From the NCBI RefSeq assembly GCF_008033235.1, contig NZ_CP042432.1:4092001-4156000 (forward strand): a stretch of 64,000 nt of DNA, written 5' to 3'. The notes beneath the pieces are model-generated. The model made no database searches. It saw only the letters and a list, made by a program, of their open reading frames with translations, and was not told where the DNA came from. Positions within the stretch are counted from its first letter, which is position 1; the number at the start of each line of letters is the position of its first letter. Source of the stretch: Anseongella ginsenosidimutans. GTDB taxonomy: Bacteria > Bacteroidota > Bacteroidia > Sphingobacteriales > Sphingobacteriaceae. Below, one piece after another: positions 35,896 through 44,794 of the stretch. Made by a program: the position numbers and the translations under genes.

Positions 35896-36852
35896 ATGAA
35901 AATCGTTGCAGTAGACGGGTACACGCTAAACCCCGGCGACCTCAGCTGGAGCCAGGTCGAAAAAATGGGAGAACTTACTGTATATGAGCGTTCAACGCCC
36001 GAAGAAGTGATTGAACGCTGTCAGGATGCCGAAATTATTCTGACCAACAAAGCCATCGTGAACGCGGCCGCCATCCGGAGCCTGCCGGCCCTGCGTTATA
36101 TAGGCGTTACGGCCACAGGCTATAATGTGGTGGATATAGAAGCCGCCAAAGAAAGAGGGATACCGGTAAGCAATGCCGCCGGTTACAGCAGCCCATCGGT
36201 AGCGCAGCACGTCTTTTCCCTCCTTCTTGCATTATGTACGCGTACGGAAGCACATGCCGAAAGCGTGCGGAACGGAGACTGGTCGCGTAGTAAGGACTTT
36301 TGCTATTGGCTGCAATCTCCTGTAGAACTTTCGGGAAAGACAATGGGCATTGTAGGCCTCGGGCAAATCGGAAAGGCGACAGCACGCATTGCATTGGGAA
36401 TGGGCATGCAGGTGATCTCCAGTCATAAGCATCCGGAACGGGACGCGATGGAAGGCGTTCGTTTTACCGACCTGGAAACCTGTTTCCGGGAAAGCGACGC
36501 AATTTCGCTGCATTGCCCCCTGAACGATCAGAATAAGGGATTTGTCAACAAGGAATTGCTGGCCACGATGAAGCCAACTGCCTACCTGATCAATACCAGC
36601 CGCGGGCCGCTTTTGAATGAACAAGACGTCGCTGATGCGCTGAATAAGGGGATCATCGCGGGGGCCGGGTTGGATGTGCTTTCCACGGAACCCCCGCCTG
36701 CCGGTAATCCCCTGATCGCGGCGAAGAATTGCCTGATCACCCCGCATATTGCCTGGGCCAGCAAAGCATCCCGCCAGCGCCTGATGGATATTGTGGCCGC
36801 TAATATCAATGCCTTCCTGGAGGGCCATCCTGTAAACGTCATTAACCGCTGA
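35896..36852 (+). CDS. D-2-hydroxyacid dehydrogenase (glycerate/hydroxypyruvate type)
   Basis: NAD-dependent D-2-hydroxyacid dehydrogenase. Nucleotide-binding motif GKTMGIVGLGQIGKATARIA; catalytic residues in INTSRGPLLNEQDV (Arg), AGLDVLSTEPP (Glu) and LITPHIAWASKASR (His). The sequence around VGLGQIG and the HIAWA box resembles glycerate dehydrogenase rather than PGDH; there is no ACT domain. 318 residues. Followed after five bases by a thioredoxin-fold gene on the same strand. Confidence 0.93.
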   Translation: MKIVAVDGYTLNPGDLSWSQVEKMGELTVYERSTPEEVIERCQDAEIILTNKAIVNAAAIRSLPALRYIGVTATGYNVVDIEAAKERGIPVSNAAGYSSPSVAQHVFSLLLALCTRTEAHAESVRNGDWSRSKDFCYWLQSPVELSGKTMGIVGLGQIGKATARIALGMGMQVISSHKHPERDAMEGVRFTDLETCFRESDAISLHCPLNDQNKGFVNKELLATMKPTAYLINTSRGPLLNEQDVADALNKGIIAGAGLDVLSTEPPPAGNPLIAAKNCLITPHIAWASKASRQRLMDIVAANINAFLEGHPVNVINR

Positions 36853-36857
36853 TCCTT

Positions 36858-37340
36858 ATGTGCCGAAAAATCATCGTTTCCTTCCTGTTTTTTTTCTGCG
36901 CCGGCGCTTTCGCGCATGCCCAGGAAATTCCTTATACCATTCCGGAATTCACTTTTTACAAGATGGACGACACGCCCTTTACGCGGGAAGACCTTAGCAG
37001 GACCAGTAATATCGTCTTTGTTTTCTTCAGTACTACCTGTCATCATTGCCAGGACGAGACCCGGGCTATGGGCGAACATTCCGGCGATTTCGACCAGTCC
37101 ACCCTTTATTTTATTTCGAAAGAAAACAAAAGCGATATCCGCAAATTCATGGACACCTATGGAAAGCAGCTGAAAGACAAGTCCAATGTACATGTACTCC
37201 GGGACCCGCAGAGCGAATTTGTACTGAAATTCAACCCGACGCAATATCCTTCGGTTTACATTTATACACCCACCCGCCAGCTGGTAAAACATTTCAGCGG
37301 GGAAACGCCTATTTCCGAAATTACCGCGGCGCTCAAATAA
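36858..37340 (+). CDS. Exported TlpA/thioredoxin-fold protein with CHHC site
   Basis: Periplasmic redox protein with signal peptide MCRKIIVSFLFFFCAGAFAHA. The thioredoxin fold is shown by FTFYKMDDTPFTREDL, NIVFVFFSTTCHHCQDETRAMG with a CxxC site (C-H-H-C) and the cis-Pro region FNPTQYPSVYIYTP. 160 residues, one domain. CHHC sites occur in TlpA/ResA-like and DsbA-like proteins. It may reduce or oxidise periplasmic thiols; no cytochrome maturation genes are nearby to specify the role. Confidence 0.88.
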   Translation: MCRKIIVSFLFFFCAGAFAHAQEIPYTIPEFTFYKMDDTPFTREDLSRTSNIVFVFFSTTCHHCQDETRAMGEHSGDFDQSTLYFISKENKSDIRKFMDTYGKQLKDKSNVHVLRDPQSEFVLKFNPTQYPSVYIYTPTRQLVKHFSGETPISEITAALK

Positions 37341-37392
37341 AATGGGTGTCACTAATCGCAACCCTTACCGTCCGGACGGGCCCCGGGGCCGT

Positions 37393-38583
37393 TCAATAAT
37401 ACCGGCCGATCATCGGGTGGTCAACAATAGCCCTTTTGAGTTCCAGCAGGTCCACGGGTCCCTGCTGGCGGTAAACTACTTTTCCACCAGGCTCTACTAA
37501 CACAGTATAGGGTAAAGCGCCGTCCCATTCGGAGTCAATGGCTTCAATGAGCGCATATTTGTCCTCTTTATTGAAAATATAATTTTTCAGGACAGAGTTC
37601 TTTTCTTCCAGGAACTTCAGCGCTTTGTCCTTTTGGGCCGGATTATCTGCGCTGAGCGAAATAAATTCAAAATCCCGCCCCATGAACATCCGGTGAACGG
37701 TTACCAGTTCAGGGTATTCGATAATGCAGGGGCCGCACCAGGTTGCCCAGAGATTGATTAGCCGGAGCTTGTCGGAATCGTTTTTCAGCAGGCTGCGGAT
37801 ACCGGCTTCGTCGATCTCCTCAAGGGATACAGGGCTGGCGGCCCATTTTTCATTCACTTCCACTGCAAAGTGGTTCTTCCAGGCCCATTTTGTAGAGCAG
37901 CCAAAGGTCTTGGTTTCAGGAACGGCCACTTCTCTTTCTTCAAGAAGCGCGTCCAGCGCATTACGAAGGTCTTCGGCATGCCCGGTACCTGGCTTCTCCG
38001 AATTGTCAATACGGCCCACATAGCGAAGCTTTCTTTCCTGATCGAACACGAAGGCATGCGGAGTGGCAACCGGCCCGTACTGAACGGAAGCCTCATGCGT
38101 ATCTCCGTCATAGAGGTAGGGGAAATTAAAGTCATGATCCCTTGCCCTTATCTTCATTTCTTCATACGTATCCCCCAGGTCGGTATACCCGCATTCTTCC
38201 GGAAGCAGTCCAATGGGCGAATTGGGAGAAATTGCCACCAGCGCGACCCCCTTTTCCCCGTAATCCACCACGATCTTTTTGATCCTTTCTTCATAGGCCT
38301 GGGCGGTGGGGCAATGGTTACACGTAAATATGATTGCCAGCACCTTTGCTTCATCAAAATCAGAAAGCTGGTAAAATTTACCGTCCACTCCCGGCAGGTT
38401 AAAGTCAGGAGCAGGCTCCCCGATTTCCAGGGTTTGCACTTCCTGCCCGGGAACTTCCTGCGGATTTGCGGTGAATCCCCCTTTCACGGCTTCATTTTTT
38501 TCCTGTTTACCAGCGGGCGCCGGGTTGCAGCTCCAGAAGCAGGCGATTGTAAAAAATGTTATAGGAATGGAAAATAGTCTCAT
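37393..38583 (-). CDS. Lipoprotein fusing a peroxiredoxin-like redoxin to a TlpA-like thioredoxin domain
   Basis: Predicted lipoprotein (ITFFTIACFWSC, then NPAPAG). Domain one, about residues 45-215, is an AhpC/TSA-like redoxin (EPAPDFNLPGVDGKFYQLSDF, IIFTCNHCPTAQAYEERI, YGPVATPHAFVFDQERKLRY). Domain two, about 235-390, is TlpA-like (LINLWATWCGPCIIEYPELV, then DGALPYTVLVEPGGKVVYRQQG). Domain one has CNHC in the position where the family has its CxxC or peroxidatic Cys; domain two has a standard WCGPC. Such fusions are common in Bacteroidota. It is convergent with the CHHC protein, so two related redox genes face each other. Confidence 0.9.
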   Translation of the reverse strand: MRLFSIPITFFTIACFWSCNPAPAGKQEKNEAVKGGFTANPQEVPGQEVQTLEIGEPAPDFNLPGVDGKFYQLSDFDEAKVLAIIFTCNHCPTAQAYEERIKKIVVDYGEKGVALVAISPNSPIGLLPEECGYTDLGDTYEEMKIRARDHDFNFPYLYDGDTHEASVQYGPVATPHAFVFDQERKLRYVGRIDNSEKPGTGHAEDLRNALDALLEEREVAVPETKTFGCSTKWAWKNHFAVEVNEKWAASPVSLEEIDEAGIRSLLKNDSDKLRLINLWATWCGPCIIEYPELVTVHRMFMGRDFEFISLSADNPAQKDKALKFLEEKNSVLKNYIFNKEDKYALIEAIDSEWDGALPYTVLVEPGGKVVYRQQGPVDLLELKRAIVDHPMIGRYY

Positions 38584-38742
38584 ACCGGTAAGATTTGCTT
38601 TATCTTTCCTAAAACTACCAATCCGGCAGCCGAAATCAAAGCAAAAAAATGTACGAGGCGTGTACGCATTTAAGTGATCGCAACACTACCGCTTTTAAAT
38701 TATTTTGTACTTTAGTTGAATAGAAAAAAACTTACCTAAACA

Positions 38743-41466
38743 ATGACCTCTTTAAAAACGCATTTGCTGATCTCCTTGGCTGGGATTTTTCTGCATTTTA
38801 CCGCCGCCGCCCAGGAAGCCGGGCTGCCTCCCTCTCTTGAACAGGTGAATACTGCGCTCAGTTCCTGGCTCCAGGATCATCCGCAGGAAAAAGTTTACCT
38901 TCATACCGACAAACCTTATTATGCGATCGGCGATACCATCTGGTTTAAAGCGTATGTAGTGCTGGGGCCCCGCCATCAGCTCTCGGCGCTCAGCGGGGCC
39001 GTCCATGTGGAATTGATCGATGAAACCGGTTCCATTGCCGAAGCATTAAAGCTCCCCCTGGTTGCAGGGACAGCCAAAGGTGATTTTGCCTTGTCTTCCG
39101 AATACAAAGAAGGAAATTACCGTCTCCGGGCCTATACGCAATGGATGCGCAATGCGGGGCCGGACTATTTTTATGATTTCACCTTCCCGGTGGGAAATGC
39201 CGTTTCACAGTCTTTAAACGGAGGTATTTCCTATGAATACGCGCAGGAAGGCGGCGAAAATGTTCTCCTGGCCACGCTCAATCTGCAGGAAGCTCCCGGC
39301 GGGAAACCTCTTGCCGGCAGCAAAGTGGAATATATATTCAGAAAGGGATTGGAAGATCATATCGGCCGTGGCGAAACGGATGCTTCCGGGAAGTTGCAGT
39401 TTCCTGTGCCGGAAGATTTCAGGTCCGGGAGCTACCTTCTTATTCGCCTGGAAGATGCGGACGGAAGGGTAATTACGAAAACCTTCCCCCTGGACCAGGG
39501 CTCCGGAACCGATGTGCAGTTCTTCCCGGAAGGCGGAGAACTGGTAAACGGCCTTCCTTCAAGGGTTGCTTTCAAAGCCACCGGACCGGGCGGACAAGGT
39601 GTTCCCATCAGCGGCTTTGTGTTTAACAGCAAGGGCGATACACTTTCAGAACTCAGAACCAAACATGCCGGCATGGGCTTCTTTACGCTGACCCCGGCGG
39701 CGGGCGAACAATACCATGCCGCGGTTAATTATCCGGACGGAAGCAAAAAAGACCTTCCCCTGCCCAAGGCCCTGGAAAACGGCTATGTACTCTGGGCGTA
39801 TCCTTACCTTGACAGCGATACCCTGCTGCTGCGTATCATGGCGGCCGAAAGCGGTTACGGGAATATTAACCTGTTGATCCACCATGAAGGCGAAGTGCTG
39901 AACGCCGCTCCGCTCAATATTACCCGTCCGTTGAGCAGCCTCCGGATTCCCTGCGGGGACTTTCCTTCCGGCATCACCACCATTACCTTATTTGACGAGC
40001 AGAACCGTCCGCTCTGCGAACGCGTTGTCTTCATCCGCCGGGACGACAGTCTGCGGCTTGCGCTGTCAGCAGGCGGGCCGGTACATGGTTCGCGGGAAAA
40101 GACAGCGGTAGGCATTACCGCCAGCGATGAAAACGGAAAGCCGGTTTCGGGAACCTTTTCGGTGGCGGTCATTGATGAAAACAAGGTCCCGCTGGAAGGC
40201 ATCAGCGAAAACACCATCTTTTCCGGGTTGCTGCTGCGGTCAGCGCTCAAGGGCTATATCGAGGACCCTGCTTATTATTTCAGGGATAACAGCCGGGAAA
40301 CCGCCGAACACCTGGACCTGCTCCTGATGACCCAGGGCTATCGCCGCTTTACCTGGAAGGAATTACTTGATGGCCCCCTTCCTGCGCCAGCATTCGCAGC
40401 AGAAGAACTGCTGACCCCGATTGGCGGCAAACTGCTTACGCTGGGAGGCAAGCCGGTGGAAGGCGGGACGATCACGCTGCTGTCGCTTTCAGGAATGATC
40501 ATGCGGGATACGGTCAGCAACGCAAAGGGCGAATTCAGCTTCGGCACCGTACTGCTGGGCAAAGACGTTTCCTTCACGGTGCAGGGGCGGAATGCCAAAG
40601 GCGGGAAAAATGTGGAGGTCATCATGGACTCCATTCCGGGGAGGGAGCCGGTCAACCCCAACCCTAACCGCGGCGATCTGAGAAACCGTATAGGAGCAGA
40701 TATCAAAACGTACCTGGCTAACAGCCGGGCACAGCTGGAAGACCTCGAAAAGCACGGAATGACCGAGCGGGTAAATATGCTCCAGGGCGTGACCGTCACG
40801 GCAAAAAGCAGCAATTCCGGCAGCAGCCCCTTTGCCATTCCCGAAGGCCATTCCGATCAGACGCTCCGGCTCACTGATCCCGGGCTCTGCAGCACGCTCC
40901 TCCTTTGCCTTCAGGGAAGGTTGCACGGGGTCACCTTCCAGTCAACGGGTACGACCATGGCCCCATATAGCCGGGGAGAGCGCATGTCGGTATTCCTGAA
41001 CGGCAGGCTGATCACCAATGAAACTGAACTGGCCGATATACTGGAAAATAATGGCGTTGCTCCGGCGGATGTGGAACGTGTTGACGTGGTACGGTCCAAT
41101 GTAGCGCTCATGGCATTATTCAGCGACCCCAGCGCTTCCAGTAACGGCGGCGCGCTGTTGATCACGACGCGCAGCGGGTCAACCCGGCCGGCGCCCTACA
41201 GCCCTGAGATCGTTCATTATACGCCGCGCGGATTTGATGTTTCGCGGGAATTTTATTCTCCCCGCTACGACGCGCCCCGCAGCAGTCTCCTGGCCGATCT
41301 TCGCAGTACAATCTACTGGAACCCTTCCCTGATAACGGGAAAGGACGGTAAAACCAGCTTCGACTTCTTCAACGCAGACCAGCCCGGCGTTTACCGGATG
41401 GTAATAGAAGGCATTGGCGGAAACGGGCAGCTGGGACGTAAGGTACTCCGGTATAAGGTGGAATAA
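38743..41466 (+). CDS. MG2/TonB-plug-domain surface protein
   Basis: Exported protein of 907 residues with a signal peptide (LLISLAGIFLHFTAAAQ). The first part resembles the alpha-2-macroglobulin MG2 domain (EKVYLHTDKPYYAIGDTIWFKAYVV, GNYRLRAYTQWMRN), with further beta-sandwich segments, a carboxypeptidase-regulatory-like repeat (GGKPVEGGTITLLSL) and a TonB-receptor plug-like segment near residues 715-810 (LLCLQGRLHGVTF, RMSVFLNGRLI, VERVDVVRSN). It ends TSFDFFNADQPGVYRMVIEGI. There is no receptor barrel. This architecture is frequent and lineage-specific in Bacteroidota; the role is unknown, perhaps in envelope assembly or trapping. Single gene. Confidence 0.85.
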   Translation: MTSLKTHLLISLAGIFLHFTAAAQEAGLPPSLEQVNTALSSWLQDHPQEKVYLHTDKPYYAIGDTIWFKAYVVLGPRHQLSALSGAVHVELIDETGSIAEALKLPLVAGTAKGDFALSSEYKEGNYRLRAYTQWMRNAGPDYFYDFTFPVGNAVSQSLNGGISYEYAQEGGENVLLATLNLQEAPGGKPLAGSKVEYIFRKGLEDHIGRGETDASGKLQFPVPEDFRSGSYLLIRLEDADGRVITKTFPLDQGSGTDVQFFPEGGELVNGLPSRVAFKATGPGGQGVPISGFVFNSKGDTLSELRTKHAGMGFFTLTPAAGEQYHAAVNYPDGSKKDLPLPKALENGYVLWAYPYLDSDTLLLRIMAAESGYGNINLLIHHEGEVLNAAPLNITRPLSSLRIPCGDFPSGITTITLFDEQNRPLCERVVFIRRDDSLRLALSAGGPVHGSREKTAVGITASDENGKPVSGTFSVAVIDENKVPLEGISENTIFSGLLLRSALKGYIEDPAYYFRDNSRETAEHLDLLLMTQGYRRFTWKELLDGPLPAPAFAAEELLTPIGGKLLTLGGKPVEGGTITLLSLSGMIMRDTVSNAKGEFSFGTVLLGKDVSFTVQGRNAKGGKNVEVIMDSIPGREPVNPNPNRGDLRNRIGADIKTYLANSRAQLEDLEKHGMTERVNMLQGVTVTAKSSNSGSSPFAIPEGHSDQTLRLTDPGLCSTLLLCLQGRLHGVTFQSTGTTMAPYSRGERMSVFLNGRLITNETELADILENNGVAPADVERVDVVRSNVALMALFSDPSASSNGGALLITTRSGSTRPAPYSPEIVHYTPRGFDVSREFYSPRYDAPRSSLLADLRSTIYWNPSLITGKDGKTSFDFFNADQPGVYRMVIEGIGGNGQLGRKVLRYKVE

Positions 41467-41477
41467 AGCGAGGCCCG

Positions 41478-42224
41478 CTACGTGGTCATTCCGCCGCAAA
41501 CGGAAATAACCTGGCCGTTCACATAGGCGCTCAGGTCCGACGCAAGGAACAGGGCCACGTTAGCGATATCCGAGGTTTCGCCCATGCGCTTCAGGGGAAT
41601 GTTCTTGATCCATTCGGAAGTTACATTCTCCGGAAGTACATCCGTCATTTCCGTCCGGATAAAACCGGGTGCTATGACATTGGTCCGGATATTCCGGGAG
41701 GCCAGTTCCTGGGCTACCGACTTGGAAAAGCCAATAATTCCCGCTTTGGAAGCGGCGTAATTGGACTGTCCTGCATTCCCTTTCACACCCACCACCGAAC
41801 TCATATTGATAAACACACCGCTTCTTTGCTTCATCATGGGGCGGGAAGACGCCTTGGTAAGGTTAAAAACAGATTTCAGGTTACTGTTCAGCACCTCATC
41901 CCATTGTTCTTCGTTCATGCGCATCAGCAATCCGTCCCGGGTGATCCCGGCGTTGTTGACCACAATATCAAGCGTACCGAAATCTTCCACAACAGCCGCT
42001 ACCAGCTCTTCGGCGGCAGCATGGTCGGCCGCGTTGGAGCGGTACCCCTTTACCTTTGTACCGGCGCTTTGCAGCTCCTGCTCCAGAGCCTGTCCCTTTT
42101 CAACGGAGGACAAATAGGTAAACGCCACGTTTGCCCCTTCTTCGGCAAAGCGTTCGGCAATTTTACGGCCTATTCCCTTGGATGCGCCTGTTATCAGCGC
42201 TGTTTTTCCTTCCAGTAATTTCAT
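41478..42224 (-). CDS. fabG: 3-oxoacyl-ACP reductase
   Basis: NADPH-dependent short-chain dehydrogenase of fatty-acid elongation. Cofactor motif ALITGASKGIGRKIAERF, NNAGITRDGLLMRM, catalytic Ser in VFINMSSVVGVKGNAGQ, and the YAASKAGIIGFSKS Tyr-Lys pair. 248 residues with the FabG C-terminus (SAYVNGQVISVCGGM). It starts two bases after sucD stops, so it is in an operon with sucD. Confidence 0.95.
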   Translation of the reverse strand: MKLLEGKTALITGASKGIGRKIAERFAEEGANVAFTYLSSVEKGQALEQELQSAGTKVKGYRSNAADHAAAEELVAAVVEDFGTLDIVVNNAGITRDGLLMRMNEEQWDEVLNSNLKSVFNLTKASSRPMMKQRSGVFINMSSVVGVKGNAGQSNYAASKAGIIGFSKSVAQELASRNIRTNVIAPGFIRTEMTDVLPENVTSEWIKNIPLKRMGETSDIANVALFLASDLSAYVNGQVISVCGGMTT

Positions 42225-42226
42225 GC

Positions 42227-43108
42227 TTACACCCCTACCTTTCCCAGCGCTTCCGCTATTGCTTTACCGATTTGTGCAGGAGATTCTACTACGGTTATTC
42301 CGCATTCAGCCATGATCTTCATTTTGGCGGCGGCAGTATCTTCCGCCCCGCCCACGATGGCCCCGGCATGGCCCATGCGCCGGCCGGCAGGAGCGGTCTG
42401 CCCTGCAATAAAGCCTACCACCGGTTTGCTGGCATTTTCTTTTACCCACCGCGCGGCTTCTGCTTCCATCCCGCCGCCTATTTCGCCGATCATCACAATA
42501 CCGTCAGTTCCCGGGTCGTTCATGAGCAGTTCCACGGCTTCCTTCGTGGTGGTGCCGATAATAGGATCACCTCCGATCCCCACCGCGGTGGAGATACCCA
42601 GGCCGGCTTTCACTACCTGGTCGGCCGCTTCATAGGTGAGCGTTCCCGACTTGGATACAATACCGATATTGCCGGATTTGAATACGAAACCCGGCATAAT
42701 ACCTACTTTCGCTTCTCCCGGGGTAATAACACCAGGACAGTTGGGGCCGATAAGCCTCGCATTTTTGTCAGATAAATAGGATTTTACCCGGATCATATCC
42801 CGGGTGGGAATACCTTCGGTGATGGCCACAATCAGCTCAATTCCTTCCCCCGCCGCTTCCATAATAGCGTCTGCGGCGAAAGCGGGAGGAACGAAGATGA
42901 TGGACACATTGGCCCCGGTTTCCTTTACTGCTTCAGCCATCGTATTGAAAACGGGCAGTTCCAGGTGATGGCTGCCACCCTTGCCGGGAGTCACCCCACC
43001 CACTACCTGCGTACCGTATTCAATCATCTGGGAAGCATGGAAGGAACCTTCGCTGCCGGTAAATCCCTGTACAATTACTTTTGAATCCTTATTGACTAAA
43101 ATGCTCAT
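42227..43108 (-). CDS. sucD: Succinyl-CoA synthetase alpha subunit
   Basis: TCA-cycle ligase subunit that binds CoA and carries the phosphohistidine. Motifs: [78 protein letters not shown] and the phospho-His loop [17 protein letters not shown]. 293 residues. sucC is not adjacent, so the subunits are encoded apart. Followed at two bases by fabG. Confidence 0.96.
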   Translation of the reverse strand: MSILVNKDSKVIVQGFTGSEGSFHASQMIEYGTQVVGGVTPGKGGSHHLELPVFNTMAEAVKETGANVSIIFVPPAFAADAIMEAAGEGIELIVAITEGIPTRDMIRVKSYLSDKNARLIGPNCPGVITPGEAKVGIMPGFVFKSGNIGIVSKSGTLTYEAADQVVKAGLGISTAVGIGGDPIIGTTTKEAVELLMNDPGTDGIVMIGEIGGGMEAEAARWVKENASKPVVGFIAGQTAPAGRRMGHAGAIVGGAEDTAAAKMKIMAECGITVVESPAQIGKAIAEALGKVGV

Positions 43109-43128
43109 TATCTAAAAATTTATACCTG

Positions 43129-43136
43129 CAAAACTA
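43129..43136 (-). promoter_or_regulatory. -7 box (TAGTTTTG) of sucD-fabG
   Basis: TAGTTTTGCAGG on the minus strand matches TAnnTTTG and ends 20 bases before the sucD ATG. Confidence 0.45.
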
Positions 43137-43199
43137 AACTTATTTGATTAATTCGGAAAAGATTGTTCGCCCGGCGGGAGGCCGAAGCCCCCTCACCCA

Positions 43200-44201
43200 T
43201 TAATTGAGTACGCGGAACACCAGCTCCTTCATCAGCTCTTCCTGACCGGTATTGCCCGTGTTGTTCACACCTTTCAGGCGCATATCGTAGCTGCGCAGCA
43301 GGGAGATTATTTCCCATACTTTCGGAGGGGGATAATTGGACGCCGCCTGCTGGTACTCCCCCACGAAAAAAGGGTTCACTTTAAGGGCGGATGCAACGTG
43401 CTGTCTCGAACGGTCCTTCAGGGAGTGGTAGATCAGGATCTTCGTAAAATAGCCAGCCAGGGCGCCCATGACCACCACATGCGGGTGATCTTTGGGGTTG
43501 GCCGCAAAATAATTAATGATGCGGTTGGCCTTGAAAGCGTCTCTTTTACCAAGCGCAGCGGTTAATTCAAACACGTTGAAGTCCTTGCTGATGCCAATAT
43601 TCCCCGCTACCTCCTTCATCCCTATCGGCGTCCCCGGCGGATAGTTCAACAACAGCTTATCCAGTTCATTGGCGATTTTCTCCAGGTTGTTTCCCAGGTA
43701 TTCTGAAATAAGGGCGCATGTTTTCGGATCCGTCCGGTATCCCCTGTCGCTCAGATAGTCATTTACCCAGGCGGGAACCTTATCATCGTACAGCTTTTTA
43801 CTTTCCAGGACCACGCCGTGCTTGATTATCGCCTTGCTTACTTTCAGCCGCTTATCAAGCGCGCCGTATTTATGACAGAAAACCAGGAGTGTCGAGCGAA
43901 GCGGATTCTCAGCGTAAGCGATCAGCTCATCCCATTTTTTAATGGTCTGGGCTTCTTTCACCAAAATTAACTGGTGATCCGACATCATCGGGTACCGCTT
44001 TGCCGCGCTTACAATCTGGAGCATGTCGGTATCCTTCCCATAGAATACCGTTTGGTTAAAGCCTTTCTCCGCATCGCTGAGAATATGCTTCTCCATGTAA
44101 TCGCTTACGAGGTCTATATAGTAGCTTTCCTCCCCCTGCAGCAGGTAAAGAGGGGCGAATTTTCTTGCTTTCAGGTCCTTTAACAGTTCCGCGTAACTCA
44201 T
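43200..44201 (-). CDS. holA: DNA polymerase III subunit delta
   Basis: Clamp-loader wrench subunit that opens the sliding clamp. Recognised by the start (LKARKFAPLYLLQGEESYYIDLV), AKRYPMMSDHQLILVKEAQ, NNLEKIANELDKLLL, ISKDFNVFELTAALGKRDAFKA and HPHVVVMGALAGYFTKIL. 333 residues, close to the family norm. A partner of DnaX, whose gene is 24 kb away in this window. Divergent from the HsdR-N-like gene. Confidence 0.93.
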   Translation of the reverse strand: MSYAELLKDLKARKFAPLYLLQGEESYYIDLVSDYMEKHILSDAEKGFNQTVFYGKDTDMLQIVSAAKRYPMMSDHQLILVKEAQTIKKWDELIAYAENPLRSTLLVFCHKYGALDKRLKVSKAIIKHGVVLESKKLYDDKVPAWVNDYLSDRGYRTDPKTCALISEYLGNNLEKIANELDKLLLNYPPGTPIGMKEVAGNIGISKDFNVFELTAALGKRDAFKANRIINYFAANPKDHPHVVVMGALAGYFTKILIYHSLKDRSRQHVASALKVNPFFVGEYQQAASNYPPPKVWEIISLLRSYDMRLKGVNNTGNTGQEELMKELVFRVLN

Positions 44202-44263
44202 TGCGCCGAATTTCGTATTTCATTCCCGGATAAAAAAGGCATTTTTGCAGGAAAGCGCTTAAC

Positions 44264-44734
44264 ATGTCCCAAAGGCCTGAGAACATACTGGTGCCACTTA
44301 ATTTTCCTCCCTACCCTTTTCGTTTGCAGGAGCGGGAAGAAAAACTGTATATTTTTGACGAACTGCGGAAAAAACATCTCCTCTGCACGCCCGAGGAATG
44401 GGTACGTCAGCATCTCATCCGGTACATGATAAAACAAAAACAGTATCCGCGGGGCCTTGTACAGATCGAAGGCGGCTTATCGGTAAACGAACGAAAGCGG
44501 CGCTGCGACGTGCTTTTTTTCGGCTCCCGGGGGCAGGAATACCTGCTGGCCGAATGTAAGTCACCGGCGGTGAAGATAAGCGATAAGGTTTTCGCCCAGG
44601 CGGCCCTTTACAACACGAAACATAAAGCAAAATACCTGCTGGTTACCAATGGCCTGCACCATTTCTGCTGCGAAATGGATTATGAGGGCCATTCCTATCG
44701 TTTCATGGAACAAATTCCCGCTTTTACGCCCTGA
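44264..44734 (+). CDS. Stand-alone HsdR_N-like nuclease-fold protein
   Basis: Small protein with the type I restriction HsdR N-terminal fold (PD-(D/E)XK). Motifs: EEWVRQHLIRYMI, GGLSVNERKRRCDVLFFG (Asp), YLLAECKSPAVKISDKVFAQAALYN (ExK) and KYLLVTNGLHHFCCEMD. 156 residues with no helicase or methylase nearby. This stand-alone form is conserved next to holA in Bacteroidota, suggesting a housekeeping rather than restriction role, though none has been shown as far as I know. Confidence 0.88.
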   Translation: MSQRPENILVPLNFPPYPFRLQEREEKLYIFDELRKKHLLCTPEEWVRQHLIRYMIKQKQYPRGLVQIEGGLSVNERKRRCDVLFFGSRGQEYLLAECKSPAVKISDKVFAQAALYNTKHKAKYLLVTNGLHHFCCEMDYEGHSYRFMEQIPAFTP

Positions 44735-44794
44735 AAATCCGTAAGGCTATCCAAACCGGAAATTTTCTTTATCTTGTTGTCAATATTGAACAGT

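Noticed and set aside
44264-44734. Restriction-modification system suggested by the HsdR_N-like protein
   Set aside because: No methylase, specificity or helicase subunit nearby; the neighbours are housekeeping genes.
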